Assembly: GCA_035638495.1 (NCBI GenBank)
Contig: DASQZW010000117.1
Coordinates: forward strand, 1-14,213
Length of the DNA stretch: 14,213 nt
From: CF-161 sp035638495
GTDB taxonomy: Bacteria; Chloroflexota; Dormibacteria; Dormibacterales; Dormibacteraceae
Direction: 5' to 3'
The notes under the pieces were generated by a model. It saw only the letters and a list, made by a program, of their open reading frames with translations, was not told the origin of the DNA and ran no database searches. Shown here in pieces: positions 12,447-14,213 of this stretch. The translations under genes were made by a program, and so were the position numbers. Within the stretch, counting starts at the first letter, position 1. Every line of letters starts with the position of its first letter.

Positions 12447-13283
12447 CTACCGCCTGGGAGCGGATTTCGGGGGTGCCGATGCGCGCCAGCGCTCGATCCA
12501 GCCGCCGACCACGCGGGGCTCCGACGACCCCCGGCCCAGCTCGCGGACGGCGTCCTCGACGCGCCGGGTGAACGCCCGCGACCCTTCGCCGTGCTGCGGC
12601 TCCAGCGGGCGGCCGATGCGCACGTCGACGGGCGCCGGCAGGAAGTAGCGCCGGCCCTTGGGCATGACGCGGTGCGTGCCCCGCACGTGCACCGGGATGA
12701 CGGGGCTCCGCGTCTCGTTGGCCAGGTGCCCCACGCCGGGCAGGAACTCGCGCATCCGGCCGTCGGGCGAACGCGTGCCCTCGGGGTAGATGAGCAGGTT
12801 CCAGCCGGAGCGCAGCAGCTGGCTGGAGCTGTGCAGGACCGCCTGGGCGCCGCCGTGGCGGGAGAACGGGAACGTGTTGAGCCAGAGGCTCACAAGCCGG
12901 CCCAGCCAGGGACGCTCGTAGAAGTAGTCGGCGGCCGCCCCGATCACGGTGCGCTCACGGGCGCGGTCCGGCAGCGCCGCGAGGAGCACCATCGTGTCCG
13001 CGTGGCTGACGTGGTTGGACACCAGCAGCGCCGGGCGCTCCTGGTCCCGCAGCCAGCCGTCGCCCTCGACGTGGAGGCCGGTCACCGCCCGGGTGAACGG
13101 CACCGACAGGCCGCGTTGCAGCAGCCAGCGCAGGGTTCGGATCGGCTCCTGCCTTGCCCAGTCGAGGTTCGTCGACGGCTCGGGAAGGCCCGGTGTCGCG
13201 GGCGGCCAGCCGGCCGGCCGCACGCCGCCCCAGCGCCAGCCGGAGCGGACCACGCGCAGGTCGCGGATCGCGTCGAACATCAT
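12447..13283 (-). CDS. PlsC-type lysophospholipid/1-acylglycerol-phosphate acyltransferase
   Basis: A 278-residue member of the PlsC/LPLAT acyltransferase superfamily, acting at the membrane to transfer an acyl chain to a lysophosphatidic acid-like acceptor. The catalytic HX4D motif is HVSHAD (91-96, within SNHVSHAD); the acceptor-phosphate motif is YPEGTRS (166-172); block IV is VIPVHVRGTHRVMPKG (195-210). The N-terminal 60 residues (Trp/Arg/Pro-rich) are not part of the conserved domain. The exact substrate cannot be read from sequence; the wider family includes glycolipid and ornithine-lipid enzymes. The start is ATG 13283 (ATG 13280 directly follows), with GGGAGGGGG 3 nt upstream as ribosome site, itself part of a GC-rich palindromic repeat. 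The gene lies 35-60 nt before the LON-domain gene on the same strand. Confidence 0.9.
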   Translation of the reverse strand: MMFDAIRDLRVVRSGWRWGGVRPAGWPPATPGLPEPSTNLDWARQEPIRTLRWLLQRGLSVPFTRAVTGLHVEGDGWLRDQERPALLVSNHVSHADTMVLLAALPDRARERTVIGAAADYFYERPWLGRLVSLWLNTFPFSRHGGAQAVLHSSSQLLRSGWNLLIYPEGTRSPDGRMREFLPGVGHLANETRSPVIPVHVRGTHRVMPKGRRYFLPAPVDVRIGRPLEPQHGEGSRAFTRRVEDAVRELGRGSSEPRVVGGWIERWRASAPPKSAPRR

Positions 13284-13286
13284 GAA

Positions 13287-13325
13287 CCCCCTCCCTCATC
13301 GCGGCGGAGGGCCGGGGCGGGGGGG
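13287..13325. repeat. Second GC-rich palindromic intergenic repeat
   Basis: CCCCCTCCCTC (13287-13297), then GGAGGGCCGGGGCGGGGGGG (13307-13325), with short arms CCCTC/GAGGG and the alternative downstream G-tract. It resembles, from memory, the widespread CCCTC...GAGGGCCGGGG(T/C)G intergenic family and differs from the 3264-3312 element. On the minus strand its end forms the purine-rich ribosome site of the acyltransferase gene. Confidence 0.5.
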
Positions 13326-13335
13326 AATGTCGTCT

Positions 13336-14213
13336 TCATTTCACGTCCGCGACGAACAGCGGCGGCAGCCGCAGGTGGGTCACGCTGGGGTACCTGCCCA
13401 CGGTCTGCTCCGCCATCTCCAGCGCGTCCTCCAGCGTCGTGGCGCACTTGAAGCCGAGGTGGTGGACCGCCTCGCGCTCGCCGCCGACCACGATCACGTC
13501 GCCCACGTGGCTCATGGCGTGGGCCGCCCAGTACCAGGCGTAGAACGGGTGCACCCCGTGATACGCGTGTGAGCGCCGGTAGAGCTGGCGGTACCAGGGA
13601 TCTTCTGCGAAGCACTGCTCGTACCGCTTCTCGATCTCGGCCGGGTCCAGGGTGTCGGCCAGCACCTCGTCGTAGAAGTCCACGTAGCTGGGGTGCTGCA
13701 CGGAGTCGAACTCGTTGCGGCAGGGGTGGGTCAGGATCACGACGCCGCCCTCGCGCACCACCGGGCGACCCCGGTACAGGTTGAACAGGTAGCCCAGGCC
13801 CATGCAGACGACCAGCACCGGGTTCAGGATCGCGTTCACGTTGTACGGGCCGAGGTACGGGATGCCGATGGTGACGATGTCGGTCTGGCCCTCGACCTCG
13901 ACCAGCATCTGCCGGCGCACGGTGTCGAGGATCCGGTCGTGCACGGCGTCGACCTGGCCGGCGTGCACCGACGTCAGGCCGTACGGCGCGCGCATCGCAT
14001 GAAAGACGTTGCGCTTGAACGCGGGCGGCGCGAGGTCCGTCATCTGCTTCATCGCCAGGAACATGGCCTGGTCCTGCGTGGTCCAGTCCGTCTCGCGCTT
14101 CTGCATGAACGAGGCGATCGACGGGAAAGCGTGGTTGTTCACGGTCGTCTCGATGTGGAACACGCGCACCGTGTCCTCGATGAGCTGACCCTGCCGGATG
14201 CACGAATGGTGCA
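13336..14213 (-). CDS. LarA/DUF2088-like (lactate racemase-like) protein, 5' partial
   Basis: The C-terminal 292 residues of a longer protein are present; the frame is open to the right edge and the internal GTG at 14169 is not the true start, since the family-like residues SCIRQGQLIEDTVRVFHIETT are read through from the edge. Recognisable blocks are NNHAFPS, LRAPYGLTSVHAGQVDAVHDR-like, GQTDIVTIGIPYLGPYNVNAILNPV and GLGYLFNLYRGRP, plus GGVVILTHP, HPSYVDFY and HPFYAWYWAAHAMSHVGDVIVVG. I recall these in a roughly 500-residue actinobacterial family annotated as DUF2088 or lactate racemase domain proteins. LarA itself is a nickel-pincer-cofactor racemase; whether this branch binds the cofactor cannot be judged because the N-terminal half is missing. 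Confidence 0.75.
   Translation of the reverse strand, partial: HHSCIRQGQLIEDTVRVFHIETTVNNHAFPSIASFMQKRETDWTTQDQAMFLAMKQMTDLAPPAFKRNVFHAMRAPYGLTSVHAGQVDAVHDRILDTVRRQMLVEVEGQTDIVTIGIPYLGPYNVNAILNPVLVVCMGLGYLFNLYRGRPVVREGGVVILTHPCRNEFDSVQHPSYVDFYDEVLADTLDPAEIEKRYEQCFAEDPWYRQLYRRSHAYHGVHPFYAWYWAAHAMSHVGDVIVVGGEREAVHHLGFKCATTLEDALEMAEQTVGRYPSVTHLRLPPLFVADVK

Noticed and set aside
11117..13451. Two overlapping + strand open frames of 484 and 442 codons
   Set aside because: Both are antisense to the sigma factor, LON-domain, acyltransferase and DUF2088 genes and have shadow-like composition.

Overview
The window is very GC-rich bacterial DNA with G/C-dominated third codon positions, short intergenic gaps, many GTG starts and several 4-11 nt gene overlaps. 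Together with an SCO6880-type conjugation gene, the deoC-aldehyde dehydrogenase order and signals for leaderless mRNAs, this points to an actinobacterium or a neighbouring high-GC Terrabacteria lineage (a high-GC Chloroflexota is the main alternative). No rRNA, tRNA or CRISPR was seen.

Layout. (1) 1-3251, + strand: end of a conjugative type IV secretion module: an SCO6880-family membrane protein (cut by the left edge), a VirB4/TraC-like ATPase and a membrane-anchored CHAP peptidoglycan hydrolase, in overlapping frames. (2) 3264-3312: a GC-rich palindromic intergenic repeat. (3) 3337-6547, + strand: a deoxyribose-phosphate catabolic operon, deoC, an NAD-dependent aldehyde dehydrogenase and a half-length aldehyde dehydrogenase without catalytic residues; the last two resemble a split ALDH16. 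(4) 6567-8032, - strand: an XRE-HTH/TPR regulator of NprR-like size, preceded on the same strand by an unlisted 33-codon ORF with a strong Shine-Dalgarno site. That ORF encodes a signal-peptide-like sequence with a possible six-residue exported tail. This is the best candidate for an undescribed system, an RRNPP-like peptide-sensing pair outside the Bacillota. (5) 8230-8562, + strand: a PadR regulator whose -10 box lies inside a near-perfect 24-bp palindrome. (6) 8578-9851, - strand: a stand-alone IF-1 with an Arg-rich N-terminal extension, and a DUF1028 Ntn-hydrolase-like protein behind a canonical promoter. (7) 9948-11767, - strand: an ECF sigma factor overlapping by 4 nt a one-pass membrane protein with six extracellular Asp-box repeats, probably its anti-sigma factor/sensor. 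(8) 11822-14213, - strand: a Lon substrate-binding-domain protein whose conserved N-terminus has no ordinary start codon, a PlsC-type acyltransferase, a second GC-rich palindromic repeat, and the C-terminal part of a LarA/DUF2088-like protein cut by the right edge.

How they work together. DeoC splits deoxyribose-5-phosphate into glyceraldehyde-3-phosphate and acetaldehyde, and the dehydrogenase pair would oxidise the acetaldehyde. The sigma/propeller pair looks like a surface-signalling unit. The XRE-TPR/peptide pair and the PadR gene share one unusually AT-rich regulatory region (about 8080-8230) with repeated motifs. All functions are read from motifs and recalled family patterns; no database search was run.
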